This document shows, piece by piece, positions 44,409-52,984 of a stretch of DNA of 64,000 bases (its first letter is position 1; each line of letters begins with the position of its first letter). The notes beneath the pieces were generated by a model. That model saw nothing but the letters and a program-made list of their open reading frames with translations. It did no database searches and was not told the origin of the DNA. A program made the translations under genes and the position numbers. The DNA is from JADKAV01 sp963818505. Its GTDB lineage: Bacteria; Actinomycetota; Actinomycetes; S36-B12; UBA10799. Where the stretch lies: assembly GCA_963818505.1 (NCBI GenBank), contig CAWFSJ010000001.1, forward strand, positions 310,001 to 374,000. Direction: 5' to 3'.

Positions 44409-44481
44409 CGGAACGGGACTTCCCGAAAGCTGATTCTGCCGATAGCCTCGTCAGCATCGTCGGACGGAAGGCCTTTGATGG
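44409..44481 (+). promoter_or_regulatory. Duplicated promoter/start block, copy 1 (DUF285 protein 1)
   Basis: This 73-bp block is about 93% identical to 48166-48239. It contains the near-palindrome CGGGACTTCCCG, a TAGCCT -10 candidate at 44443-44448, a GGAAGG ribosome site at 44466-44471 and the ATG at 44478. In contrast to most genes here, this gives a leadered mRNA. Confidence 0.65.
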
Positions 44482-47400
44482 ATACGCGAGGCGTGGTGGC
44501 GGTGCTTGTCTGGTGGCTCCTCGGGGCTGTTGTCGCACTACTGGCGGTCGTAGGCCTGGCGGGCCCCTCGCACGCGGCCGACACCGACTTCGTCACGACC
44601 TGGAACCCGGCGAACACAAGTCCCGGTTCCTCGGCCAACAACCAGATCAGACTGCCCCTCGATCCCAATGGAACCTACAACTTCTCCGTCGATTGGGGTG
44701 ACGGGACCAGCGACACGATCACCACGTGGAACCAGGCGCAGGTCACCCACACATACACCACCCCGCAGAACGCCCCGTTCACGGTCACCATCAGCGGCCC
44801 CCTCACGGGCTGGCGGTTCGGCGATACAGGAGACCGGCTGAAGATCCTCACCGTCGAACAGTGGGGAGACGTCAACTTCGGCAACAACGGCGGTTACTTC
44901 CATGGCGCGACCAACCTCACCTCCGACGCCACCGACGCCCCAGACCTCACCGGCACCACCGACCTGACCAACGCCTTCCAAAACGCGTCCAAACTGAATG
45001 GCGGCTTAGCCGCTTGGGACACCAGCGACGTCACCGACATGGATTGGGTGTTCTATGGGGCCAGCGCGTTCAACCAGGACATCGGCAGTTGGGACACCAG
45101 CAAGGTCATAACGATGGGCGGCATGTTCGCTGGCGCGGCGGCGTTCAACCAGGACATCGGCGCCTGGAACACCAGCAACGTCACCGCCATGAACGACATG
45201 TTCAACGGGGCGAGCGCCTTCAACCAGGACATCGGGGCCTGGAACACCGGCAGCGTCACCACGATGAGCCTGATGTTCCAATTCAGCGCGTTCAATCAGG
45301 ACATCGGCGCCTGGAACATCAGCAACGTCACCGACATGGACAGCATGTTCGCCTTCTCACCGTTCAATCAGGACATCGGCGCCTGGAACGTCAGCAACGT
45401 CACCGACATGGAGCAGACCTTCCGCAGCGCGAGTTCCTTCAACCAGGATCTGAGCGCCTGGGACACCAGCAAGGTCACGACGATGAGTGGCATGTTCCTC
45501 GAGGCCACGGTGTTCAATCAGGACCTCGGCGACTGGGACGTCAGCAAGGTCGCCGACATGTCCAACATGTTCGACACGACGGCGTTGTCCACGGCGAACT
45601 ACAGCAAGACCCTGGTCGGATGGTCGAACCTGCCATCGCTGACGGCAAACGTGCCGCTGGGTGCCGCTAGCAGTTCCTACTCATGCGCCGCCATCTACGC
45701 GTGGGATTCACTGACCTTCGATCACAACTGGTTGATCACCGACGCGGGCGAGGCCGCAGGCGGGTGCTTCGAGAGCTCGTGGGACACCCTGAATACCAGC
45801 GCAGGGTCGTCAAATGACGACCAGATCCGGCTGCCGCTGGAGTCCGATGGCGTCTACGATTTCGTCGTCTCATGGGGCGACGGCACCAGCGACGTGATCA
45901 CATCGTGGGACCAGGTGGAGGCCACGCACACCTATCCGTTCACCGGCAACGTCACCATCAGGATCTCCGGCACTCTGAAGGGGTGGCGGTTCAATGACAG
46001 TGGCGACCGCCTGAAGATCCTCGACGTCAGTCGGTGGGGCGACCTGAACCTCGGCAACAACGGCGACTACTTCCACGGCGCCGCCAACCTCGTCGGGACC
46101 GCCACCGATTCCCCGGACCTCACCGGCACCACCAATCTCACAAATGCATTCCGCTTCGCCAGCAAGCTCACTGGCGGGCTCAGCGCCTGGGACACGGGCG
46201 ACGTCACCCAGATGGACGGCATGTTCGCTCAGGCGGAGGCATTCAACGGGGACATCGGCAGCTGGGACACCAGCAAGGTCACTCAGATGGACCAGATGTT
46301 CAACGGCGCTGACGCGTTCAATCAGAACATCGTCTACTGGGACACGGGCCATGTGACTTCAATGTCCGCCATGTTCGCCGGCGCCAGTGCATTCAACCAG
46401 GACATCAGCGGCTGGGATGTCAGCTCTGTGACCGAGATGACCACCATGTTCCTTTTCGCAAGCGCCTTCAACCAAGACCTCAGCACCTGGGACGTCAGCT
46501 CGGTCACCGACATGAGCAGCATGTTCGCCAGCACCGGCGCCTTCAACCAGGACCTCAGCACCTGGGACGTCAGCTCGGTCACCGACATGAGCCGCATGTT
46601 CCAGTTCTCAAGCGCCTTCGACCAAGACCTCAGCACCTGGGACGTCAGCTCGGTCACCGACATGAGCCGCATGTTCCAGTTCTCAAGCGCCTTCGACCAA
46701 GACCTCAGCACCTGGGAGGTGAGTCAGGTCTCCGACTTCAGCGACGTGTTCAGCGACTCAGTACTGTCCACCACCAACTACGACAAAGTGTTGATCGGGT
46801 GGTCGGCATTGCCTTCTCTGCAGGCTGGCGTTCCCTTCGGCGCAACCAACATCAGGTACTCGTGTGCGGCGGAAGCGGCGCGGCAGTCGCTTATCGACGA
46901 CCACGGCTGGATCATCACCGACGCGGGCGCCGGTCCATGTGTCTCCGTCGCGCCCAACCCGATCGGGTTCTCCGCCACGACTGTGGGACGAACGGACACC
47001 CAGACGGTCACAGTGTCGAATCCGGGTGGCGCCGACCTGGAGCTGCCCGCCGACGCGATCACACTGAGCGGAGCAGATGCCGCTCGATTCGGCCTCAGCG
47101 CAGATACCTGTTCCGGCGCGACCGTGGCGGCCGCCGGGTCGTGCACGGTGACGGTGTCGTTCTCCCCCACCACCACCGGCGAAAAGACCGCGGAACTGCA
47201 GATCGTGTCCAACGCCTTGAGCAGTCCCGACACCGTGCCTGTGACCGGGACCGGAGTGCTGCCCGGCTTCAACGCCAGTCCTGCATCACTGGAGTTCGGG
47301 AAGGTGACGATCCGCACGTCCGGGGAGCCAAAGACAGTGACGGTGACCAATGGTGGCCCTGGAGTCTTGACCGTCACCAGCACCAGCATCACCGGTGACG

Positions 47401-47915
47401 GGTTCGACATCACCGCGGACACCTGCAGCGGTTCGAGCATCAGTGCCGGCGCCACATGCACGGTGAGTGTGCGCTTCTCCCCCACCACCATCGGGGCGGC
47501 CAGCGGTCAGCTGTCCTTCACCTCGAATGCCCCAGGCAGCCCACACGCCGTCCCCCTGACCGGCACCGGCATGACGGCTCCGGCGCCACCGCCGACCGTG
47601 AAGAAGAAGCAGACCCTCACCGCGAAGCTACCCAAACGGATCAAGTCCTCGGGGCTGACTGTGATCACCCCGGCCAACGCCCGAACCAACGCCGGCCAAC
47701 GCGTGCGCACCACCGTGCGCGGGGGACCCGTCAAACCCACCGCCGCCGGCGAGGTCCGCTACTTCACCGTCGTCCGCGGACCCAACGGCAAGACCTCCAT
47801 CCGCACCTACGGCTATCCCAACCTGCGCTTCAAGGTCGTCCAGAAGGCCTCGGCTACGGAGGGCTACAAACGATTCACCCGCAGCGCCACCTACACCGGA
47901 GGCAAACGCGGCTGA
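44478..47915 (+). CDS. Secreted surface protein with two DUF285 (BspA-like) repeat modules and two choice-of-anchor D-type domains
   Basis: A 1145-residue exported protein. In order it has a signal peptide (about 1-32) and a PKD-like domain with VDWGDGTSD, then eight 25-residue DUF285 repeats of the form FNQDIGxWDTSxVTxMxxMF and a capping segment. A second PKD-like domain and eight more repeats follow. Two beta-sandwich domains of the choice-of-anchor-D/HYDIN type (VGRTDTQTVTVSNPGGADL; CTVSVRFSPTT) and a basic C-terminal tail end the protein. There is no sortase motif. Such repeats occur in adhesins and surface proteins, but the ligand is unknown. The frame is open to 44193; I start at ATG 44478, which has GGAAGG 6 nt upstream. 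Confidence 0.87.
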   Translation: MDTRGVVAVLVWWLLGAVVALLAVVGLAGPSHAADTDFVTTWNPANTSPGSSANNQIRLPLDPNGTYNFSVDWGDGTSDTITTWNQAQVTHTYTTPQNAPFTVTISGPLTGWRFGDTGDRLKILTVEQWGDVNFGNNGGYFHGATNLTSDATDAPDLTGTTDLTNAFQNASKLNGGLAAWDTSDVTDMDWVFYGASAFNQDIGSWDTSKVITMGGMFAGAAAFNQDIGAWNTSNVTAMNDMFNGASAFNQDIGAWNTGSVTTMSLMFQFSAFNQDIGAWNISNVTDMDSMFAFSPFNQDIGAWNVSNVTDMEQTFRSASSFNQDLSAWDTSKVTTMSGMFLEATVFNQDLGDWDVSKVADMSNMFDTTALSTANYSKTLVGWSNLPSLTANVPLGAASSSYSCAAIYAWDSLTFDHNWLITDAGEAAGGCFESSWDTLNTSAGSSNDDQIRLPLESDGVYDFVVSWGDGTSDVITSWDQVEATHTYPFTGNVTIRISGTLKGWRFNDSGDRLKILDVSRWGDLNLGNNGDYFHGAANLVGTATDSPDLTGTTNLTNAFRFASKLTGGLSAWDTGDVTQMDGMFAQAEAFNGDIGSWDTSKVTQMDQMFNGADAFNQNIVYWDTGHVTSMSAMFAGASAFNQDISGWDVSSVTEMTTMFLFASAFNQDLSTWDVSSVTDMSSMFASTGAFNQDLSTWDVSSVTDMSRMFQFSSAFDQDLSTWDVSSVTDMSRMFQFSSAFDQDLSTWEVSQVSDFSDVFSDSVLSTTNYDKVLIGWSALPSLQAGVPFGATNIRYSCAAEAARQSLIDDHGWIITDAGAGPCVSVAPNPIGFSATTVGRTDTQTVTVSNPGGADLELPADAITLSGADAARFGLSADTCSGATVAAAGSCTVTVSFSPTTTGEKTAELQIVSNALSSPDTVPVTGTGVLPGFNASPASLEFGKVTIRTSGEPKTVTVTNGGPGVLTVTSTSITGDGFDITADTCSGSSISAGATCTVSVRFSPTTIGAASGQLSFTSNAPGSPHAVPLTGTGMTAPAPPPTVKKKQTLTAKLPKRIKSSGLTVITPANARTNAGQRVRTTVRGGPVKPTAAGEVRYFTVVRGPNGKTSIRTYGYPNLRFKVVQKASATEGYKRFTRSATYTGGKRG
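46557..46706 (+). repeat. 75-bp tandem duplication inside DUF285 protein 1
   Basis: Two consecutive 75-bp units, each one 25-residue repeat (STWDVSSVTDMSRMFQFSSA core), are identical at nucleotide level, and the preceding unit is nearly so. This marks recent expansion by unequal exchange or slippage. Confidence 0.85.
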
Positions 47916-47919
47916 CTGA

Positions 47920-48009
47920 TCCGCCGGAATATCTCGTCGCACAGCGCACCCCACTCCCCCTCATGACGCACACCGTCACAAGGTGGACCATCCGAAGACG
48001 CCCGGCGAA
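47920..48009. repeat. 90-bp inverted-ended element, copy B
   Basis: A 90-bp copy starting 4 bp after the stop of DUF285 protein 1. The ends are TCCGCCGG (one mismatch to the consensus) and CCGGCGAA. The flank GAATCGAAACGGGTGCGGCC is shared with copy D and with the 3' end of the polymerase gene. Confidence 0.85.
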
Positions 48010-48085
48010 TCGAAACGGGTGCGGCCTTCACGAAAGGCCTAGGTCACGTGGGTGCCCTGCACTCCCTGGAAAAGGGGCGTGCCCC

Positions 48086-48148
48086 ATGTTCTCGAAGACA
48101 TCCGTGGCGTTACTGACCGGCATGGCGGTGGCCGAGCCGGGCGCGTGA
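48086..48148 (+). pseudogene. Truncated signal-peptide ORF (20 residues)
   Basis: This ORF encodes MFSKTSVALLTGMAVAEPGA, then stops. The N-terminus looks like the start of an exported protein and resembles the MLTKASVAS start of DUF285 protein 2. After the hydrophobic part it runs into GCCGAGCCGGGCGCG, a string also found in the polymerase gene tail. It is probably the remnant of a deleted surface-protein gene. Confidence 0.4.
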
Positions 48149-48165
48149 TTGACGTCCCCGCCGGA

Positions 48166-48239
48166 CGGAACGGGACTTCCCGAAAGCTGATTCTGCGGAT
48201 AGGCTGCGTCAGCATCGTCGGACCGAAGGCCTGTGATGG
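48166..48239 (+). promoter_or_regulatory. Duplicated promoter/start block, copy 2
   Basis: This 74-bp block matches 44409-44481. The TAGGCT hexamer is at 48200-48205, GAAGG at 48225-48229, and the ATG at 48236 is in frame with the propeller gene. It may be an ancestral start now bypassed by the leaderless promoter at 48301. Confidence 0.55.
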
Positions 48240-48300
48240 GTCGGGCGAACGACCGGAGTCACGAGCCGGTCGGCCGGTGCCGCGACGCTGTCGACGCGCG

Positions 48301-48306
48301 TAGGGT
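48301..48306 (+). promoter_or_regulatory. Leaderless -10 of the propeller gene
   Basis: TAGGGT lies 7 nt upstream of ATG 48314, where the signal peptide begins. Confidence 0.5.
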
Positions 48307-48313
48307 CCGACAC

Positions 48314-49870
48314 ATGAGAAGTGCGATCGCAAGCGCCCTGGTGACCGCTGTCGCCGCCGTGGCCATACCGCTGGTGGCCGCGCCGGCGGCCGCGGATCCC
48401 TCTTTGCTGGGCGAGATACCGGTTCAGTGGGGTGTGACGCCCAACGGACAACTCGCGCAGGGTCCGGATGGGAACATGTGGATGCCGACCGACACCGGCT
48501 TCGTGCGCATAACGCCGGACGGTGTTGTCCAGCACTTCGACGGCGCCAACTCAGTCGGAATGGCGGCCGGCCCCGGGGGGACCATGTGGATGACCCAGTA
48601 CGGCGGCGTGGCGACGTTTGCGGTGGGCGACCCGGCGAGCGTCACATCCGTTCCGATCCCCCACCTGACTGACCCTCGGGCCATCACCATGGGTCCGGAC
48701 GCGAACCTGTGGACTGCCAGCGGAGACAAGGTCTACCGCATCCCACCGGCCAATCCTGCGGCGTTCACCGAATTCACCATGCCCGGGGTGAACCAGGCAC
48801 GTGCCATCACCGCCTCCGCCACGAGCATCTGGGTGGCCTACCTCGACGGCGACAAGGTCCTGCAGATCAACCCTGCCGACGGACATGACACGCCGTACTC
48901 CGCGCCAGGTGGGATGCAGGGGATCGCGGCTGGAGACCCGATCGGCGGACTCGACCAGGTCGCGTACACGCAGTCGCTCAACCCGCCCCAGTACGTGGCC
49001 CGGCTCACAGCCGGAGGCGCCGCAACCAATACGGACGTGCCCACCGTGGATCCGTTCGGGATCACCTTCGGCAGGGATCATGCGTATTGGATCGCGCAGT
49101 TCAACGGTGACAACCTCGGCCGGTTGACCCCGGACGGCACGTACAGCACCCCGATCGCCTTTACCCCCGGCTCGGGACCCCGGCAATTGGCACCGGGACC
49201 CGACGACAGCCTGTGGGTCAGTTTGGACTCCTCGGACAGGGTGGCCAAGGTCGGCTCGGGCCCACCACTTCCCATACCCACACCACCGCCCACGACACCC
49301 CCCACTCCGGCCCCCTTGCCAGTCATCACGGCCAACTTCATCGTCAACCCTGAGAAGATCTACTGGGTGGGCAACCGGAAGCGTGGTGCGGTCGTGCGGA
49401 TCGGTTTCAGGTCCACACCCAGCGGCGGGGCCTTCCAGTGCCGGATCAAACCCACCCACGAGTTCAGACTGTGCACCTCTCCCAGGACCTACCGGCTGAG
49501 ACCGGGCAACTACACGTTCGAAGTGCGCACCTTCAAGGCCGGCTATCAGTCCGGGCCGTCGGTTGCGCAGGCCTTCCGAGTGGTCTATGTACCCCAGGTA
49601 CGGGTGCGCTTCGTCGGGGCTCCACAGGACTTCTTCATCAGCAAGGGCGCCTCGCGCGCCCAGGTCCAGATGGAGTTCAAGTCGATCCCGCCGGGCGCCG
49701 ACCTGAGTTGCCGCATGGCCAGGAGTGCCAGCGGCAACTTCCACCGGTGCACATCCCCGGAGAGCTACCGCCTGCGAGTTGGCGACTGGACGTACTACGT
49801 GAAGGGCACGATGCCCGGCTTCAAAGCCTCGGTGGCCGAGCACCGCTCATTCACCGTCTGGAGGCAGTAG
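48314..49870 (+). CDS. Secreted Vgb/SMP-30-like beta-propeller protein
   Basis: A 518-residue exported protein with a signal peptide (about 1-26, ending in APAAADP) and a six-bladed propeller resembling virginiamycin B lyase. Blade strands such as LAQGPDGNMWMPTDTG, MAAGPGGTMWMTQYG, ITMGPDANLWTA and LAPGPDDSLWVSLDSS are visible. A proline-rich linker (PTPPPTTPPTPAPLP) and two homologous cysteine-containing beta domains follow (each with SCRM/QCRIK..CTSP..YRLR..G). Lyase activity is not implied. An ATG at 48236 would add 26 charged residues before the signal peptide, so 48314 is preferred. Confidence 0.82.
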   Translation: MRSAIASALVTAVAAVAIPLVAAPAAADPSLLGEIPVQWGVTPNGQLAQGPDGNMWMPTDTGFVRITPDGVVQHFDGANSVGMAAGPGGTMWMTQYGGVATFAVGDPASVTSVPIPHLTDPRAITMGPDANLWTASGDKVYRIPPANPAAFTEFTMPGVNQARAITASATSIWVAYLDGDKVLQINPADGHDTPYSAPGGMQGIAAGDPIGGLDQVAYTQSLNPPQYVARLTAGGAATNTDVPTVDPFGITFGRDHAYWIAQFNGDNLGRLTPDGTYSTPIAFTPGSGPRQLAPGPDDSLWVSLDSSDRVAKVGSGPPLPIPTPPPTTPPTPAPLPVITANFIVNPEKIYWVGNRKRGAVVRIGFRSTPSGGAFQCRIKPTHEFRLCTSPRTYRLRPGNYTFEVRTFKAGYQSGPSVAQAFRVVYVPQVRVRFVGAPQDFFISKGASRAQVQMEFKSIPPGADLSCRMARSASGNFHRCTSPESYRLRVGDWTYYVKGTMPGFKASVAEHRSFTVWRQ

Positions 49871-49896
49871 GGCCGGCGGGAGCCGTCGGCGGCGGC

Positions 49897-49920
49897 GTGT
49901 GACGCAGGCCTGCGTCACAC
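49897..49920. promoter_or_regulatory. 24-bp perfect palindrome
   Basis: GTGTGACGCAGG is followed immediately by its exact reverse complement. It lies 26 bp after the propeller-gene stop, between convergent genes and just before a fibronectin-like fossil. It could be a terminator stem or a protein-binding or recombination site. Confidence 0.6.
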
Positions 49921-49924
49921 CTCC

Positions 49925-50043
49925 CCCACCCCCGCCGCTGAGTCCGCCCAGCAAGGTGACGGGCGTGCAGGCTAAAGCCAGCAAGGGCGCAGTGAAGATC
50001 ACCTGGAAGCCTGCCACGTGCCCCGCGACCCATGACCTGTGGC
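49925..50043 (+). pseudogene. Fossil of a fibronectin type III domain (N-terminal half)
   Basis: The plus strand encodes a Pro-rich lead and SKVTGVQAKASKGAVKITWK before degenerating to a stop. It aligns with GKVTGVKSKVRNGTVKITWR in the C-terminal Fn3 domain of DUF285 protein 2, which lies next door on the other strand. There is no start codon and the domain is incomplete, so this is a gene remnant. Confidence 0.6.
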
Positions 50044-50046
50044 GGC

Positions 50047-52674
50047 CTACTTGCCTTTGAACCGGATGGTGGTGGTCGGCCCACGGCCACCGACCCCGAC
50101 CGCAGCCACCTGGAACCGGTACTTCTTGCCTTTGCGGACAGTGGTCTTGAACACGTGTTTGCTCGTGGTCTTCCACGCCTTGTACTTGGTGCCGCCCGGT
50201 TTGGAGATCCGGGCCGCGTAGGAACTGGCGTTCGGTACCGCCCTCCAGGTGATCTTCACCGTGCCGTTGCGCACCTTCGACTTCACCCCGGTCACCTTCC
50301 CCGGCATGGCGTTTGGGGGCGGGCTGACTGGTGCAGGCGGCGTCACCACGGCGATACCGGTGCCGGACAACTCCACAGTGTTCGGGCTGGAGGCCGCGTT
50401 TGAGATCACCCGCAGACCGGCGGCCTTGTCCCCGATGGTGGTGGGCCAGAACCGCACCGCCACCGTGCACGAGGCGGCCGGCGGCACGATAGTGGCCGAA
50501 CAAGTGTCACCGGTGATGATGAACTGCCCGACATCGGCGCCGGTCAGGCTGACCGCGCTACCCGCTAGCACCAGGCCCGCCCCACCCGGGTTGGACACCG
50601 TCACCGTCGCGCTGCTGGTCTGCCCCACCGGGGTGGCGACAAACCCGACCGGATCAGGGGTCACCGACACGCACGGACCCAGCCCGGCATCGCTGATCAC
50701 CCACCCGTGGCCATCGATCAACGACTGGCGGGCCGTCGTCGCCGCACACGAATAGTGGATCCCCGCCGCGCCCAACCGCACGCTGGACTGCACCGACGGC
50801 AGCGCCGACCAGCCCACCAGGACCGTGTCGTAGTTCGCGGTCGACAACCCAGACGCGTTGAACATGCCGTCCATGTCGATGACGTTGCTGGTGTTCCAGG
50901 TGCCGACGGGTTGGTTGAACGCCGACGCCCCGTTGAACATGCCGGACATGGTGGTCACGTTGCCGGTGTTCCAGGCTTCGATCGGCTGGTTGAACGCCTT
51001 CGCACCGTAGAACATGAAGGCCATGGTGGTCACGTTGCTGCTGTTCCAGCCGCGGATCGGCTGGTTGAAGGCCGACGCCCCGTTGAACATGGCGTACATC
51101 GTGGTGACCTTGCCGGTGTCCCAGTCCCCGATCGGCTGGTTGAACGCCTTCGCCCACCAGAACATGCCGGCCATGTCGTTGACGTTGCTTACATCCCAGT
51201 CGCCGATGTCTTGGTAGAAGTCTGTGGCGAAGGTGAACATTTGGTGCATGGTGGTGACGTTGCTTGTGTTCCAGGCTCCGATCGGCTGGTTGAACGCCGA
51301 CGCCCCGTAGAACATGGCGGCCATGTCGGTGACGTTGCCCGTGTCCCAGTCTCCGATCGGCTGGTTGAACGCCCGCGCCCAGGAGAACATACTGGCCATG
51401 GTGGTCACGTTGCCGGTGTCCCAGCCGCCGACGTCCTGATTGAACGCTGACGCCCCGGCGAACGTGGCGTACATGGTGGTGACGTTGCTGGTGTCCCAGC
51501 CGCCGATGTCCTGGTTGAAGTTGGTCTCGCCGCTGAACGTGGCGTACATGTTGGTGACCTTGCTCGTGTTCCAGCCGCCGATGTCCTGGTTGAACGCGGT
51601 CGCCCCTGAGAACATGAACGCAAGAGAGGTCACGTTGCCGGTCTTCCAGTCGCCGATGTCCTGGTTGAACGCCGACGCCCCGGAGAACATGCTCGACATG
51701 TCGGTGACGCCGGCGGTGTTCCAGCCGCCGATGTCCTGGTTGAACGCCGACGCCCCGGAGAACATGCTCGACATGCCGGTGACGCCGGCAGTGTCCCAGT
51801 CGCCGATGTCCTGGTTGAACGCCGATGCCCCGGCGAACATGCTCAACATGTTGGTGACCTTGCTGGTGTTCCAGTCGCCGATCGGCTGGTTGAAGCTGGT
51901 CGCCCCGTTGAAGGTACTCACCATGGTCGTGACGTTGCTGGTGTCCCAGCCGCCGATCGGCTGGTTGAACGCCTGCGCCCCGGCGAACATGGCGGCCATG
52001 TCGGTGACGTTGCTGGTGTTCCAGCCGCCGATCGGCTGGTTGAACGCCTGCGCCCCGTAGAACATGCCGGCCATGTTGGTGACCTGGCTGGTGTCCCAGC
52101 CGCCGATGTCCTGGTTGAACGCAGACGCCCCTGAGAACATGCTGGACATATTGGTGGTGCCGGTCAGATCGGGACCGTCTTTGGCCGAAGAGGTCAGGTT
52201 CGCCGCGCCTGCGAAGTAGCCGCCGTTGTTGCCGAAGTTGATGAGCCCGCCCCACTGGGTGACGTCCAGGATCTTCAACCGGTCACCGCCGTTGGCGAAC
52301 CGCCACCCCTTCAGTGTGCTGTCCTTTTCGGGATAGCTGATCGTGATCGTGTAGGAGTCCGCCGGGGCGTACGTGTGGGTGGCTTTGTCCCAGGTGGTGA
52401 TGGTCTCATCGACGATGCCGTCGCTTTCCCAGTCCACAGCGAAGTTGTAGGTGCCTCCGGATTCCAGCGGCAACCTCACCTGGTCGGCCGCCGACGACCC
52501 GGAACTGGTGTTGTCGGTCTTCCAGGTGCTGACGAAATCGGTGGTCCCGGCGTGCGCCGGACTGACCACAACCACCCCCGCCAGCACCACCACCCCGGCA
52601 CCCATCAGCCACCCAAGCACCGACACAACCCCGGCCCTGCCAACTGGTGACGCCACTGATGCCTTCGTTAACAT
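50047..52674 (-). CDS. Secreted surface protein with 17 DUF285 repeats, an anchor-type domain and a C-terminal Fn3 domain
   Basis: An 875-residue exported protein. It has a signal peptide (about 1-39, ending in SPAHAG), a PKD-like domain (VDWESDGIVDETITTW), then seventeen 25-residue DUF285 repeats of the form FNQxIGxWNTSNVTxMxxMF and a capping segment LSTANYDTVLVGWSALPS. One choice-of-anchor-D-like domain and a final fibronectin type III domain (GKVTGVKSKVRNGTVKITW to TTTIRFKGK) follow. It is the single-module relative of DUF285 protein 1. The frame is open to 52809; I start at ATG 52674 because the signal peptide begins there. The ligand and anchoring are unknown. Confidence 0.86.
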   Translation of the reverse strand: MLTKASVASPVGRAGVVSVLGWLMGAGVVVLAGVVVVSPAHAGTTDFVSTWKTDNTSSGSSAADQVRLPLESGGTYNFAVDWESDGIVDETITTWDKATHTYAPADSYTITISYPEKDSTLKGWRFANGGDRLKILDVTQWGGLINFGNNGGYFAGAANLTSSAKDGPDLTGTTNMSSMFSGASAFNQDIGGWDTSQVTNMAGMFYGAQAFNQPIGGWNTSNVTDMAAMFAGAQAFNQPIGGWDTSNVTTMVSTFNGATSFNQPIGDWNTSKVTNMLSMFAGASAFNQDIGDWDTAGVTGMSSMFSGASAFNQDIGGWNTAGVTDMSSMFSGASAFNQDIGDWKTGNVTSLAFMFSGATAFNQDIGGWNTSKVTNMYATFSGETNFNQDIGGWDTSNVTTMYATFAGASAFNQDVGGWDTGNVTTMASMFSWARAFNQPIGDWDTGNVTDMAAMFYGASAFNQPIGAWNTSNVTTMHQMFTFATDFYQDIGDWDVSNVNDMAGMFWWAKAFNQPIGDWDTGKVTTMYAMFNGASAFNQPIRGWNSSNVTTMAFMFYGAKAFNQPIEAWNTGNVTTMSGMFNGASAFNQPVGTWNTSNVIDMDGMFNASGLSTANYDTVLVGWSALPSVQSSVRLGAAGIHYSCAATTARQSLIDGHGWVISDAGLGPCVSVTPDPVGFVATPVGQTSSATVTVSNPGGAGLVLAGSAVSLTGADVGQFIITGDTCSATIVPPAASCTVAVRFWPTTIGDKAAGLRVISNAASSPNTVELSGTGIAVVTPPAPVSPPPNAMPGKVTGVKSKVRNGTVKITWRAVPNASSYAARISKPGGTKYKAWKTTSKHVFKTTVRKGKKYRFQVAAVGVGGRGPTTTIRFKGK

Positions 52675-52981
52675 GACACACCCCCACCTCGGGGAGGTGC
52701 CGGGCATCCGGCCACCGGGTGCCGACCCAACCCCCTTGTCGGCTACGTCTTCAGGGTACGCCTCCCAAGCCCAACAACCCACCTGCGCGAGTCGACCGGC
52801 ACCCGGCACCTCCAGCCCCGGTCGACAGGCAGTGGCTTGCCCAGGCCAAGCAGCCAGTTCACGCTGCTCGATGATCCGCGGTGGGCCCCCTCCGCGTCGT
52901 TCGGTAGAGGGAATCGGCGCTCACGATCGATAATCGCCTCATCCCGCGATCTACTCTGGAAGGGCGTCCATACGGAGGTCC
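52675..52981. other. 307-bp divergent gap with several strong hairpins
   Basis: CACCTC/GAGGTG with a 3-nt loop at 52685-52699 lies about 10 bp before the DUF285 protein 2 start and would bury its purine-rich ribosome site. A second stem, GGCATCCGG/CCGGGTGCC with one wobble pair, spans about 52703-52723. GTCGACCGG at 52791-52799 pairs with CCGGTCGAC at 52818-52826. I did not match the leader to any riboswitch class I know. A TACTCT -10 candidate for the rightward gene is at 52952-52957. Confidence 0.5.
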
Positions 52982-52984
52982 ATG

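Larger units (their letters stand above)
47916..48313. other. 398-bp gap: repeat element, hairpin, truncated leader ORF, promoter block
   Basis: This gap holds element copy B, then a GGCCTT/AAGGCC hairpin at 48023-48039 that may terminate the DUF285 transcript. A short leader-like ORF follows, then the second copy of the 73-bp promoter block and finally the TAGGGT hexamer of the propeller gene. Confidence 0.7.

Noticed and set aside
51440..52060. Plus-strand repeat ORF with MSWLNA-type units
   Set aside because: Antisense translation of the DUF285 repeats. The minus-strand protein has the signal peptide and domain architecture.
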